A stretch of 64,000 nt of DNA from Caecitellus pseudoparvulus (Eukaryota > Bigyra: Bicosoecida): assembly GCA_965644315.1 (NCBI GenBank), contig CBFFRQ010000049.1, forward strand, positions 1 through 64,000, in the 5' to 3' direction. Below, one piece after another: positions 30,856 through 41,242 of this stretch; position 1 is the first letter of the stretch; each line of letters opens with the position of its first letter. The position numbers and the translations under genes were made by a program. The notes under the pieces were generated by a model that was given only the letters and a program-made list of their open reading frames with translations, searched no databases and was not told where the DNA came from.

Positions 30856-33156
30856 TCACTCCCCCGCCTGCCGAAACTCAAAAACCGGCTGGCGGACGGG
30901 CGAGCTGGTGGCACTGCTGGGGGATGCATGGATCTGCTGCAGTGGGGTGCTGGGGATGCCAGCTGTCATTTGCACAGTCACGCTGCTGCTGCCTGGCTGC
31001 AGCGGCGGGAGGTGCCCGCTGGCAGACGCCTGACTGATGTCAGAGCCATTCACAGCAGATCGACGACGGGTGCGGTACTGCCCGGGACTCCGGACACCCA
31101 TGTGGTCCTCCGTGTACGCAGAGCCGCCGGTGATTTCCCGCGTGATCTCCCGCGGGCGAGAGCCAGATTCCGACAGCCGGTCAGATGCTGTGTCACCCAG
31201 CGGCAGGTGTGTGCGCACAGTGCTGGCGCCACCTGAGCGAATGCTGGGCAAGTCAAAGTCAGTGACGATGGTCAGTCGACGAGTGGCGGAGGACGTGCCT
31301 GACCGTACACTTGCTGTGTCTGGCGCTGCCGCCACGCCCACCTGCGGGGATCGCGGCTCCATGGGCGTCGGTGCTGGCTGCAGGACAGGCTCTGCAGGTA
31401 CCCACATGGGGTTGGAAAACCACGGGTGAGAGGCAATTTGCAAGATGGTTGGCCGCTCACTCTCCCGCACACGCAAGCAGCGCAGGAGCAAGTCCTCCAA
31501 GGCATTGCTGATTGCGCAAGGCCACCGGAACGCATCATGGCCTCCCGTGTCCCCGCCGCCCTCTGGCGACTGCACCCTGCTGCGGGCCTTGTCCTCATCC
31601 TTGGCCCACACTGGCGCAGCAGGCGCCATGATGGCGTCCTGCAGCACCTGTGGCTGGGTCGCGCGCACGAAGGCCCTGAACCCAGAGCACGATGCGGACG
31701 CCTGCCGGAAGGGCACATTGCCAGTGACCAGCACACACACGGTGATGGCGAACGACCAGACATCTGCCGAGTAGGAGTTGTACCGCGCCGCCATGAGCGC
31801 TTTGCGCACGCGGGAGTTGGGCCACAACTGCTTGCCAGTGCCTTTGGGATCCCCCAGCGCACACTGCACCATGACCTGTGGACATGCGTACTTCGCAGTG
31901 CCGCGAGCTGACGCGCCCTCCAAGAAAGGCTTGTTGCCGATGCCCTCCGAGGGGGAACGGGTCATGGCCACCGCCCCGAAATCGCACAACTTCGTGGCAA
32001 AACTGTGGCACACCGTGAGCGCGGCTGTGTTGCTGGGCTGCGTGCGCACGCCGCCGTCAGAGCTGCTGCCGGTGCTGTGCGGCGTGCCTTCGCCCGGTGC
32101 GAAAGTTCCGCTCACGCCGCCGCCGGAAGCAAAGGACTCCATGGTGCCTTGGTGCTCGGGCTCGCTCCATAGTGATTTCAGGGCGCCTTTCAGTTCCTGG
32201 CGTGCCTGGTCGCGCAGGGTGGGCTCTGACCCCGAGCTGGCGGAGGCTGCCCCCCGTCGGCCCTGGGAGGAAGCCACCGTGTGTGCAGTCACTGAGTGTC
32301 CAGACGCCGCCGACGGCAAGGAGGGCGGCCCCGTTGGCAGCGATGCCGTGGGTTCCGTGCTCAGCCTGAACAACAGCAAGTTGTCGGGCTTCACGTCCCG
32401 GTGTGCGACGCCGTTCGCGTGGCAGTGGCTCAACGCGAAGGCGGTTTGCAGTGCGGCTTCCCGAGCGAAGGTGCACTCCCCCAACCTGCGAGCCGGCGCG
32501 CGCACAGGTGCACTGCCTGCGCTGCCTCTCGCGCACATGCACGCAAACAACTCACGCAAACTTGCCGCTGTGCCCGCTGCCTGCCCACGCAGCAGCATCG
32601 CAAAAATCGCTGACACCGGCCTCCAGCACCATCAGCCGCGTGTTGTCGGGCAAGACATCAAAGGACATGGGTGACACGATGTGAAACTTGCCCGGCCCGT
32701 CAGCCTCGTGCAGGCGCTCGTACTGCGGCGGGGAGCAGGCGTAGTGAGGACAGGGGGGTTTCTCGCGCACATGACGCCGACGCAGACGCACCGCGGCCCG
32801 CTCCGCCAGCCACGACCGGCGCTGTTTGTCAGCCATGAGCTTCACCGCCACGTCCTGGCTGCCCATCTTGGCCAGCCACACCGTCCCTTGCGCCCCGCTA
32901 CGGGCCGACTCTGTGGTGCACGACAAGGGGGGTGCAGGACACACATCGCTGCCTCCTGTCACGTGCCATCATGTGCGAATGCGCTCGACAGCGGCGCGCC
33001 ACGAGACTCTGACAGCGCCCAACACGCACCTAGGAGCTCAATGGTATCATGCTTCTCACTTGCTGGCAGCTGGGCGCCCTGTGGGGTCCTCGCCGACGAC
33101 GTGCTGCTGCTGCCTTTGCCTCCGCCTGGCGGCTGGCCAGCGCTGGCGTCAGCCAT
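30856..33156 (-). CDS. Serine/threonine protein kinase with large catalytic-loop insertion
   Basis: Protein kinase of 703 residues, exons 33156-33030, 32910-32556 and 32485-30856; introns 119 and 70 bp. The 119 bp first intron gives IELLESARSGAQGTVWLAK, correct spacing for the ATP-binding strand; an alternative acceptor 45 bp earlier stays in frame but inserts 15 residues there. Seen: the VAVKLM lysine (about 62), catalytic HRDVKPDN (about 188), CDFG (about 328), GTAKYACP in the P+1 region, and YSADVWSFAITVCVLVTG in helix F. About 120 Ser/Gly-rich residues are inserted between HRD and DFG. The first Gly of the glycine-rich loop is replaced. The C-terminal 200 residues are low complexity and may be regulatory. 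It looks CAMK-like or unclassified; substrate unknown. Confidence 0.87.
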
Positions 33157-33766
33157 GTTGCTCCGCTCGCCTACGCTGCGAGCGAGAGCGCTGTGAACAG
33201 GGGGGCGACGTCTGCATCGATCTGAACACGACACCTGCCGAGCTGAGTTGCTCACTTTCCTGGGGCGTGTGGATTTGAGCGGGCACGTGAGTTGCGGACG
33301 GCAGCGTTTCTTGTGAGGCAGGAGCCTCCCGCCGAAGCGTCAACATTCCCTCCCGCACACAGCACCAGATGACGTCACCAAGAGGCATGCTGCAGCAGTT
33401 GATACCATGCGGTGTCCTTTCTCCGGCGTAGTGCGGAGCATGGCCGCTGTGGAGGCCCGAGGAGCTTGAAGCTCCGCCTCCTCGGTGCACGACGTGCACG
33501 CCGCGTTTGTTGCACAATCTGCGTGGCGCTTGGCTAGGAAGGCGGGGTGGAGCAGTCACTACCGAACGACAAAATGCAAGCCCGCACAGGTGTCCCTGCG
33601 CTCCAGCACGCACCCTGCACTGCTTGCTGCCCGCTAGGCCAAGCTTGCAGTGCTCCCGAAGTCGCCGTGCTTCGTGCGCTGCGGTGCGGAATTTGACGCC
33701 CGCAGCCCTGCCACCTGGAGGCTGTGCGCCGCCAGCGCTGGACGCCGTGGGCCAGCCCACTTACAC
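33157..33766. promoter_or_regulatory. Divergent intergenic region, kinase / glycosyltransferase
   Basis: 610 bp between divergent starts. The glycosyltransferase frame is open from 33650 but without a better start. Scattered short frames show no homology and look like chance. The region may hold both promoters and long 5' UTRs; nothing specific is recognised. Confidence 0.4.
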
Positions 33767-35608
33767 ATGAGCATGGAAGTATCACAAGAAGAAGGCGCAG
33801 AACGACCGGGGGAGGTGCGCCAGGCAAGTAGCTGCTTCTCGGGGAGCCGGCTGGCCCTCATCAGCATCCTGGTCGTGCTGAACCTCCTGGCCTTCCAGCT
33901 GGGCTTCACAAGCACCGTCATGGCCTCACCGCCCTCCGCCTCATCAAATCCCGCCTGGTCCATCCAGAGCCTGCGTGGCATGCTGTCGGGTAGCGCGTCG
34001 CAGGGCGATGCTGGCAAGGCGGTGGAGCTGCTGGGCGGCGGTGGTGGTGGTGCCAGCAGAGCACGGCGCGCGGCCACTCCGCCGCCCACACGAGCTGGGG
34101 TCGTTCCCACGGCGCAGACAGTGGACGCACTGAGCGACGAGCTGGGCAATGCGCTGCCAGGGACGAGTCTGGAGCAGTGGAAGGCCAGTGGCCCCCGGAA
34201 GATGGCGTCCGATGCCCACCTCGTTCGCACCATGCCCCAAGGCATTCCGCCGGTGGGGGCGCCTGACTACGCCCTGCGCTGTGGCGAGTTCCACGGCGGC
34301 GCCGCCACGACGGTGCAGGCCTTCACGGACGAGGGCAGGGACGCATGGGCCCCCACGCCCTTCTCCAAACACGCCATCGTGACCATGGCGGCGGGGGACG
34401 GCGCTGCACGCATGGTGGTGGCGCTGCTGCAGAGTCTGCGAGACGTCGGCACCTGCCCTGGCATCGACATCGTCGTCATGCTGTCTGGGGGCGGGCACGG
34501 GTCGGAGGACTGCCGGCGGGGGCGTGTGCCCGACCACGACAGCCGTCGCTGCGACGCCGACCGCCCCGCCGCCAAGAGCATCGTCGTGTCGCAGCCCTAC
34601 ATCGACGCCATCCACGCCCTGGGCGGGCAGACCATCCTCATCGAGCCAGTGCCTTCCGCAACGGCAGTCATTCCTGGCGGGCGCAAGGCCTTCTGGGGCA
34701 TGGCCTTCAACAAGCTGCGAGTGTACGGGCTTGTGCAGTACGAGAGTGTGCTGTGGCTGGACTCGGACGTCTTCGTGACGCGGAACTTGGACCACCTGCT
34801 GTTCTACCCAGAGTTCACCGCCGCCTTCACCATGGACTGCTGCAACTTGAACGCGTCCCCTCGCCCCTCAGGCGGCTTCTGGGTCATCCAGCCCTCCGCC
34901 CAGCGCCTGAAGCACGTGCTGACGCTGGTGAACGGCCCCGACCCCCTCGTGCCCCTGAACCTGGAGCAGGGGGACAAGGACTGGCACTTTGGCGACATGG
35001 CCGTCATGATGGCGCTGTACGTCAAGCTGCGCAAGGTGCCGCGCTACTACCACTTGTTCGAATCCTACGATGCCCGTATCGCGGAGGAGCGCATCCGGCA
35101 GTGGTACAAGCCCACCGACCCGGCCTACCCCGCCAAGTGGATGGGATATGGCCCAGACCTCGTCCTCGCCTCCAACAACGACTCCACCGTGTACGCCAGC
35201 AAACCAGAGTACAGCGGCGACCACCAATTCGTCGTGTCCAGTGCAGACGCCAACCTGGCAGATGAGCTGGCGTTCTCCCTGGACTTGCCCTCCCTGGCCG
35301 GGCGGCGGTGGCACATGCTGAACGAGTCGTACGACTGGCTCGTCGTGGAGTGCCAGTGCGCGCCGCAGCGGGACATGGGCCCGGACCTCATCTTCTCAGT
35401 GCACTTCTCCTGCCTGCCCGGGCACATCAAGAAGCCAGGGCACTTCGCCCACATCCAGGAACAGAGGGCAGCCCTGGCCAGCCCGCCCGACGACATGAAG
35501 CCCTGCTTGCAGAAGTGGTACCAGACCTGGACAGACGCCTACGAGCGCGGCATGGGCAAGTTGCTGCACGCCATCTGGAGTGAGGAGGCTGAGCAGCAGG
35601 GGGGGTAG
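33767..35608 (+). CDS. GT8-like glycosyltransferase, type II membrane protein
   Basis: Single-exon gene, 613 residues from the Met at 33767. A short cytosolic tail is followed by one transmembrane anchor (SRLALISILVVLNLLAFQLG), a Ser/Pro/Ala-rich stem, and a catalytic domain from about residue 170. It has the layout of family GT8 (glycogenin/galactinol-synthase-like): AFNKLRVYGLVQYESVLWLD, then the metal- and nucleotide-sugar-binding DxD as DSDVFV (about residue 331), NLDHLLFY, and a GGFWVIQPS block. Topology predicts a Golgi luminal enzyme. Donor and acceptor sugars are not predictable. A long C-terminal extension beyond the usual GT8 core (from about residue 470) has several Cys and Trp residues. 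Confidence 0.85.
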   Translation: MSMEVSQEEGAERPGEVRQASSCFSGSRLALISILVVLNLLAFQLGFTSTVMASPPSASSNPAWSIQSLRGMLSGSASQGDAGKAVELLGGGGGGASRARRAATPPPTRAGVVPTAQTVDALSDELGNALPGTSLEQWKASGPRKMASDAHLVRTMPQGIPPVGAPDYALRCGEFHGGAATTVQAFTDEGRDAWAPTPFSKHAIVTMAAGDGAARMVVALLQSLRDVGTCPGIDIVVMLSGGGHGSEDCRRGRVPDHDSRRCDADRPAAKSIVVSQPYIDAIHALGGQTILIEPVPSATAVIPGGRKAFWGMAFNKLRVYGLVQYESVLWLDSDVFVTRNLDHLLFYPEFTAAFTMDCCNLNASPRPSGGFWVIQPSAQRLKHVLTLVNGPDPLVPLNLEQGDKDWHFGDMAVMMALYVKLRKVPRYYHLFESYDARIAEERIRQWYKPTDPAYPAKWMGYGPDLVLASNNDSTVYASKPEYSGDHQFVVSSADANLADELAFSLDLPSLAGRRWHMLNESYDWLVVECQCAPQRDMGPDLIFSVHFSCLPGHIKKPGHFAHIQEQRAALASPPDDMKPCLQKWYQTWTDAYERGMGKLLHAIWSEEAEQQGG

Positions 35609-35781
35609 TGCCCACTCCCACCCCGGCACGCTGGCCCTTTGTAATGCACCCAGCATGCCAGGCGCCAGACACTTTCTGCAACCCAGCCTCTCACACCCCT
35701 GCCGCTCACTCGTGCCCCGGCATCCCTCCGCCTTGACGCACCTGTGTGTGTGGGAACGCTCTCACAACCAGCAACACCAGC

Positions 35782-37126
35782 ATGGCTGACGAGGCAGCCC
35801 AGAAGGCCGCCATCAAGAAGCAGGTGGAGTACTACTTCAACGACGCAAACTTCCGTCGAGATAAGCACCTGCGTGGCATTGCCGACGCCGACCCCCAGGG
35901 CTGTGAGTGCCTGCACCACCCCAGCAGTTCTGTGTGCCGCCGCGAACAAAATCCGCACGCGCAAGCTCTCGCCACGCCGCCACGCGCCTTTGCCACGCGC
36001 GGCGCCAAGCGCACTGCCTGCCTGTCTCACAATGCTTGCTGCATTCCTCGCTGCAGATGTTGATGTGTCTGCCCTGCTCACCTTCAACCGCCTGAAGGCC
36101 CTCAGCAGTGACCCCGCCGTCGTGGCGGCAGCGTTGGAGGACAGCGACATCGTGCAGCTCAGCGCTGACAAGAAGAAGCTGCGCCGCACCAAGCCCCTGC
36201 CCCTCTCGGATGACTCTGCGGACCGCACGGTGTACATGGTGCGTGGCGCTCGCCGCTCACCGCTGCGGCGACCCCTCACGCGACCCACCCAACCCCCCCC
36301 TCCTCAGAAGGGCTTCCCCGTGGACGCCAAGCTGGACGACCTCATCGAGTTCGCCAACGGCATCGCCCCCACCGCCCGCGTGTCCATGCGCCGCTTCAAG
36401 GATGAGGTCAAGACCTTCAAGGGGTCCGTGTTCGTGGAGTTCGCGGGCAAGGAGGGCGCCGACAAGGCTGTCGCGGCAGGCGCCTCAGAGGAGGGCCTGA
36501 CCTTCGCAGGCACCAAGCTGGAGAAGGTGCTCAAGCGCGGGGACTACCTGGCAGAGAAGAAGGCTGCCCGTGCCAAGGTGACCGAGACGCCCGCCTTCAA
36601 GCGCGAGCTCATCCCCGGCGTCATCGTGAAGCTGGAGGGGCTGGACGCCACCGCCAGCTGGTCTGCCATCCAGGAGGCCGCCCGTGCCCTGGCTGGTGTG
36701 CGCTTCACAGAGATCGACAGCGCCACCAACACTGCCCACCTGCGCTGCCTGACCCCTGACGACGCCGCGAAGGTCCTCGCTGCCGTGGCCAAGACGGCTG
36801 AGGCGGAGAAGGCCGCTGCAGGCAGTGCAGACACGACCACCCCTGAGGGGTGCTTGGACATCGCCAAGCTGGGCGGCAAGGTGCCCACTGCCACCCTCTT
36901 GGAGGGGGATGAGGAGCGGGCGTACTGGGAGAAGGTGTGGGCCGCTCAAGCGGAGCGCTTCAAGGCCAACGCTGCTCACCGTGGCGGGCGAAAGGGTGGC
37001 CGCAAGCGCCCCCGTGATGCAGCACCTCCTTCCGCTGATGCGGCGGCGGCGGCGGCGGCGGCGGCGGCCGGCACAGCTGCCTCTGCCGAGGCCCCCTCCG
37101 CGGCAAAGAAGCCTGCCGTCGAGTGA
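35782..37126 (+). CDS. La protein (RNA 3'-oligoU binding)
   Basis: La/SSB homologue, which binds the UUU-OH ends of RNA polymerase III transcripts and protects pre-tRNAs. 373 residues, exons 35782-35902, 36057-36238 and 36308-37126; introns 154 and 69 bp. Exon 1 carries the La motif (KKQVEYYFNDANFRRDKHL), which continues into exon 2 (YVDVSALLTFNRLKALSSD). RRM1 spans the second junction (DRTVYM/KGFPVDAKLDDL ... GSVFVEFAGKEGADKAV). A further RRM-like region follows (IPGVIVKLEGLDATASW). The C-terminus is a short basic patch (GGRKGGRKRPRD) and a polyalanine tract. Assignment to La rather than LARP7 rests on length and domain order. Confidence 0.93.
37041..37067. repeat. (CGG)9 trinucleotide repeat
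   Basis: Nine CGG units in the last exon of the La gene, encoding its C-terminal polyalanine tract. Confidence 0.93.
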
Positions 37127-37282
37127 TGCGGCCTTGGCCAGTGTCTGCCACGCCACCACAATCCAGTGTACACCTGCGCACGCGCACGGCCATGTGTTGA
37201 ATCCATCCTGCCCTCATTGTGCGCCACTCAGCGATTGGCATACGAACCAGCCTTTTCAGAGAGCTGGCCCTAAGCGGGGAAC

Positions 37283-38339
37283 ATGGCCGCTCAAGGAGAC
37301 GCTGCAACGTCAACGCCAGGCTCCTCTTCAACTGCTGGCCAGCATGACTTGTGCTTGGTGGAGGCGTACGGGACTTGGGCTGACCGGCCTGTGTTTGCGT
37401 TTCACCCGCGTTTCGTGAAGGAGAAACCCCAAGTTGACCCTTACTTCGCAGCACTCCAGGTGCGCCTGAGGCAGAAGCTTTACGTTCCGTGGATTAAAAC
37501 TGCTTCGTTCACCGTTTCGTTGCCGGAAATCTTCACAGGTTCCCCATACGGGCACCTACGGTGACGAGTACGAAATGTCCAGCCCTTCCCTGGTCGTGCT
37601 CACCACGCCAAGCGCGCCCACAGTGCGCCTGAGCGAGCAGGTGCAAGCAGCCTTGCGCCCACACACCCCAAGTTCGACAACAGTCATGGTTCTCGTGCAC
37701 ACGTCTCTTCCACGCCGCCAGTGTGGCCACCTTACTTGCACTAACACAGACGAAGTGTCTCTCAGCTTCCACCTGCCGCTGCTGGGCGGCTCAGCGCTGA
37801 ACTGGGCCTTTGACTACAGCCTGTTCATGACCATGATGGGGCTGGGGCACTGGGGGGTTCGCCCAGTGCATCAGGACTGCGGAGAGGTGGGCCGGGGCGT
37901 GCCTTTCGGCAACGCAGAAACCCGGGAGGTCACAGTGCACGGCGGCCGCCTGTCACCAGCCAACTGCCAGGTCCAGTACGACCACACCGGCGATGTGGCC
38001 TCACTTACCAGTGTGTGCATACTTCCACCAGAACACACGCAGCATTTGCCCAGCTACTTGGCTCCAGAAAGCCCAGGCAGCAGTGTGGCCCTCGTGACCC
38101 TGCACCTCATTCCAGTGCACGCCAAAGCCCAGCAGCAAGTGACGAACCACATGCAAGCATGCCAAAGCAAGCACCCTGCAAGTGAAGGCGATGCTGCCCC
38201 CCTGCTGCAGGCTTTCTTTGCCGAGGAGGAGGCGTTGAAGGGGCTGCCTTCGGGCTTTGCCCAGGCGGCTGCCGTCGCCCGTGAGCTGCTGTGGGGTGGC
38301 AGGCCTGCACAGTCTGGGCCTGAGGAAGATCAGTCCTAA
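37283..38339 (+). CDS. Uncharacterised protein, 2 exons
   Basis: 325 residues from exons 37283-37459 and 37539-38339 with a 79 bp intron (donor GTGCGC), phase 0 on both sides. No family recognised. It is globular rather than low complexity, with aromatic-rich blocks (EAYGTWADRPVFAFHPRF, LNWAFDYSLFMTMMGLGHWG) and a His/Cys-containing middle (RRQCGHLTCTN). There is no signal peptide or membrane segment. The start has the local ACATGG context and lies 156 bp after La. The amino-acid composition argues for a real, soluble, probably cytosolic protein. Confidence 0.7.
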
Positions 38340-38608
38340 CGCTGCAGTCCCACCGAAGCGTGCAGGTGGCTGCCAAGTGTGCAGTGCCACAGCCTTCCAG
38401 CACCAGTCTGCAGATCGGCCAAGTCCAAGACTGAGCACAACCTCACAAGAACTCTCATGCGCCAGTCAAATTTGAGAGCAGGCAGAGCTACACAAAGCGC
38501 CACACTTGGTGGGTGTGTGGGCTTTCGCTGAGCCTGCTTGCTCTGCCATCCGATGCAAGCGCGGCTCGCCTCCCTTCCGGCGCCGCCGGCCCAGGCGACT
38601 CTGCAGGA

Positions 38609-40207
38609 ATGGCACTGCGACGTGGAATGCAAGCACTCATTGCAGTCCGATTCACACTGCTTCTGTGCACTATCTGTGTGTCCCTTGTAGCTTCTGTGCC
38701 TTGCGAAGCACAGCAAGGTTTGCCTGGCGTTTCTTCTGCTCTTGACTCGCGGTGGGTGCCGGTGCATAGTCAGCGAGCCCGCATACGAAAACACAACAGC
38801 TGCATTCAACACAGCCAAGGAATCCTGTCACTCTCCTCCACCGGATGCCCCGTGCTGAGCTTCGGTGGCGAGCAGTCAGTTCCGCACCAACAGGTGCGTG
38901 CCTGGCCCTGACAGTGGCAAGGTAGACGCGGGAACGATCCCCACACTCCTGCCAACGCACCCGCACAGCGTCTTCGATGGGACCTGCCGCTTCGACCAGT
39001 CCACCGAGCTGCCAATGCAAGCGCACTGCCTGTCCAAAGCCCAGTTGCCCTTGGAGTGGCCCTGGACGGTGTGCCGCTGGCTGGGCCTCTGGTCGGGACG
39101 GTGGCCCAGGTCAAGCAGCTCGGGCCCGTGCTGGACTGCACTTGCGGGCGGGTTGATGCCTTCTCTGCCTATGCATACCACGCAGCGCCTGTGCACCTTG
39201 TCCAGCCTGTACCTGGCAGCGCGGGAACTGGACACAGCGGTATGCTGGGGTGGATGGCTGACGGCTTTCCGCTGTTCGGACCCCAAGGCGATACTGGGGT
39301 TGCGCCCAACGACTTGGATGCGTGTGGGGGGCACGCCTCTGACTCTGGCGCAAACGACTCCTACCACTACCATGTTGTGGGGCTGGGTGGTCAGTGCGGC
39401 ACGACGGGCGCATCGCTGCTTCGCTTGCCGTCGTGCCTCGCAGGGTGTGTCGCGGACTCCACACACCATGCACGTTTGCTACAGCAAGAGACCTTCGCCC
39501 AGTGTGCTTCGACGGGTGTGCTAGCGGATGCAGCAAGCGAGGCATTCAAGCGAGCTTGGCGCCCGAACCCTGTGGCAGTCCAAGCAGCAAACTTGAACTG
39601 CAGTGCTGCGGTGCCCAGCTCACCCGAAGCCTCCACACTTGGCGTGGCTGAGTTGGTCATGCTGCTCGTTGTGGCTCTCACCGTCATGGCCGTGACGCTG
39701 TTCATTGTATTTAGAGATGACCTGGAAGCCTGCTGCAACCCCGCGGCTGCATATGCACACAGAGGCACGCAGCCACGAGCCTTCCTCTGCACAGGCTCCC
39801 GCCTCCTCATCCCCGCTGGCTCGGGGTTGGACATTTGCCTGACCCGCACTGGCCTGGGCTGCCTTGCGCCTCGCCTGGAAGACGCCACTGGGCCAGCAAG
39901 CTCGGATGTCGACGATGTGCTGGGCGCCCTGGGCAGCCCCATGCACACTCAAACCTTGAAGCACTCATTGGCCCCGCCGCCCTCCCGCTCCACTTCATTT
40001 GCCCGCCGCATGCACATGACGCTGCCGAGTCCCGACCTAGAGTCGCAAGGCTGCTCCTCTGCAGAGTCACCCGAGCATGCCCCTCAAAAAGCTGCCTCCC
40101 ACGGCACCTCAGCTGGACAGCCCAACGCACAGCATCCCAGCGCGAGCTCCACGCCCAGGGCCAAGCACCCTGCGCGGCGGGTGGCTCCCTCACCCAGTGG
40201 CAGCTGA
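38609..40207 (+). CDS. YHYH-domain type I membrane protein
   Basis: 507 residues, exons 38609-38893 and 38969-40207 (75 bp intron). A signal peptide (LIAVRFTLLLCTICVSLVAS) leads into an extracellular YHYH domain: GVALDGVPLAGPLVG, GMLGWMADGFPLFGP, DLDACGGHASD and the signature YHYH at residues 226-229. One transmembrane helix follows (ELVMLLVVALTVMAVTLFIVF, about 322-342), then a Ser/Pro/His-rich tail of about 165 residues, presumably cytosolic. YHYH proteins are mostly known from bacterial genomes and their function is not established; the conserved histidines suggest metal binding. The coding end overlaps the last 18 bases of the convergent 2H phosphoesterase gene. Confidence 0.87.
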
Positions 40208-41023
40208 GGAAGGTGCCTCAGAAGTCAGCGTACCGTCGGGCAGAACGATGGCGCCATCCGTCACCCAATCATCGCCACTGCCTTCGGCGATGGGTTCAGG
40301 GGCACCGCCGCCCAACGGGACGCGGTACCTGACGTGGAATGGGTCAGTGAAGGATCCTCTGGAGATCAAATACACGGCGTCCACCGTCCAGGCGGGGCAG
40401 GGCTCGTGGTGGGCACCCCACTCTGTCGACATCGTCGTCACTGCTGCTTTTGCTGCCCGCTTGGGCCACTGGCCCACGGACAGGTGGGGCGTGAAGCCAG
40501 ACTGCCCAGCCTTGGCCGTGTCGTCACACCTGCGGCGAGAGGGGGCACTGAACATGTGGACGTGTGAATTCCGCGGGGTACCTGGCAACGCACTGAGGGA
40601 ATGCATCCAGAAGGGCTGCGTGCAGGTCCTGCAGCGCCTGGGGCGGGTCAGAGTGGGGCGCCAGCCACACTGTGCTGCCCTTCTTGCGAAGGAACGCCTC
40701 GAAGTGTGGCAGGGACACCTCAAAGGGCTCCACGGCAGCCAAGCGCCCAGCGAGGTGTTCGGCAGCCTGCTGAAAGGCGTCTCCCTTGTCCTCAAGGAAG
40801 GGGTACAGGCTGCAGAGGAGTGAACGGCGTGCCTGTCGGAGTGCTTGGCCAGCGCTGGCAGCGCCAGAGCTCACAAATTCATGTGCGGCATCCATCGGCG
40901 GTACACCTTGTCGTGGTCTTTGCGGATGGCCTGGATGCGAGGCCAGTGGACAGGAGGAGGGATCAAGCACACGCTGGACTTGAACACCTTGCGTGAGGAC
41001 TTCGCAGCCGCGTCTGCAGCCAT
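40190..41023 (-). CDS. 2H phosphoesterase / 2'-5' RNA ligase-like protein
   Basis: LigT-like 2H phosphoesterase superfamily protein, 234 residues, exons 41023-40875, 40809-40594 and 40529-40190; introns 65 and 64 bp. The two catalytic histidine motifs are visible: HMN at residues 47-49 within WMPHMNFLYPF (junction 1 falls inside it) and HLS at 137-139 within GFTPHLSVGQW. The first motif has Asn where Ser or Thr is usual. Such enzymes hydrolyse or form 2'-5' or cyclic phosphodiesters, often in tRNA splicing, NAD or oligoadenylate metabolism. The substrate is unknown. The C-terminus (GDDWVTDGAIVLPDG) is an extra strand-rich tail. Its stop codon lies inside the YHYH coding sequence on the other strand. 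Confidence 0.86.
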
Positions 41024-41242
41024 GCCTTCTTTGGCGTGGTGGCTGTGCTTTGCTGAGCTGTGCGGTGCAGCAAACGACAGAGGCTGAGCCCCTTTCGAAA
41101 TGAAAGCACTCGCAAGAGGTGCCACACGATGCTGGATCGGACACAACGCTCCAATGTGTGTTTAGAATTTACGCGGGCTCGTACGTAGTGGGCGACGGCA
41201 GGGACACGGTGCATTGAGCAAGGGGAGAACAGCGCCACGGAA

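Noticed and set aside
32911-32955. Kinase exon 2 starting 45 bp earlier (intron of 74 bp)
   Set aside because: It keeps frame and a typical intron size but puts 15 extra residues between IELL and the glycine loop, which breaks kinase spacing.
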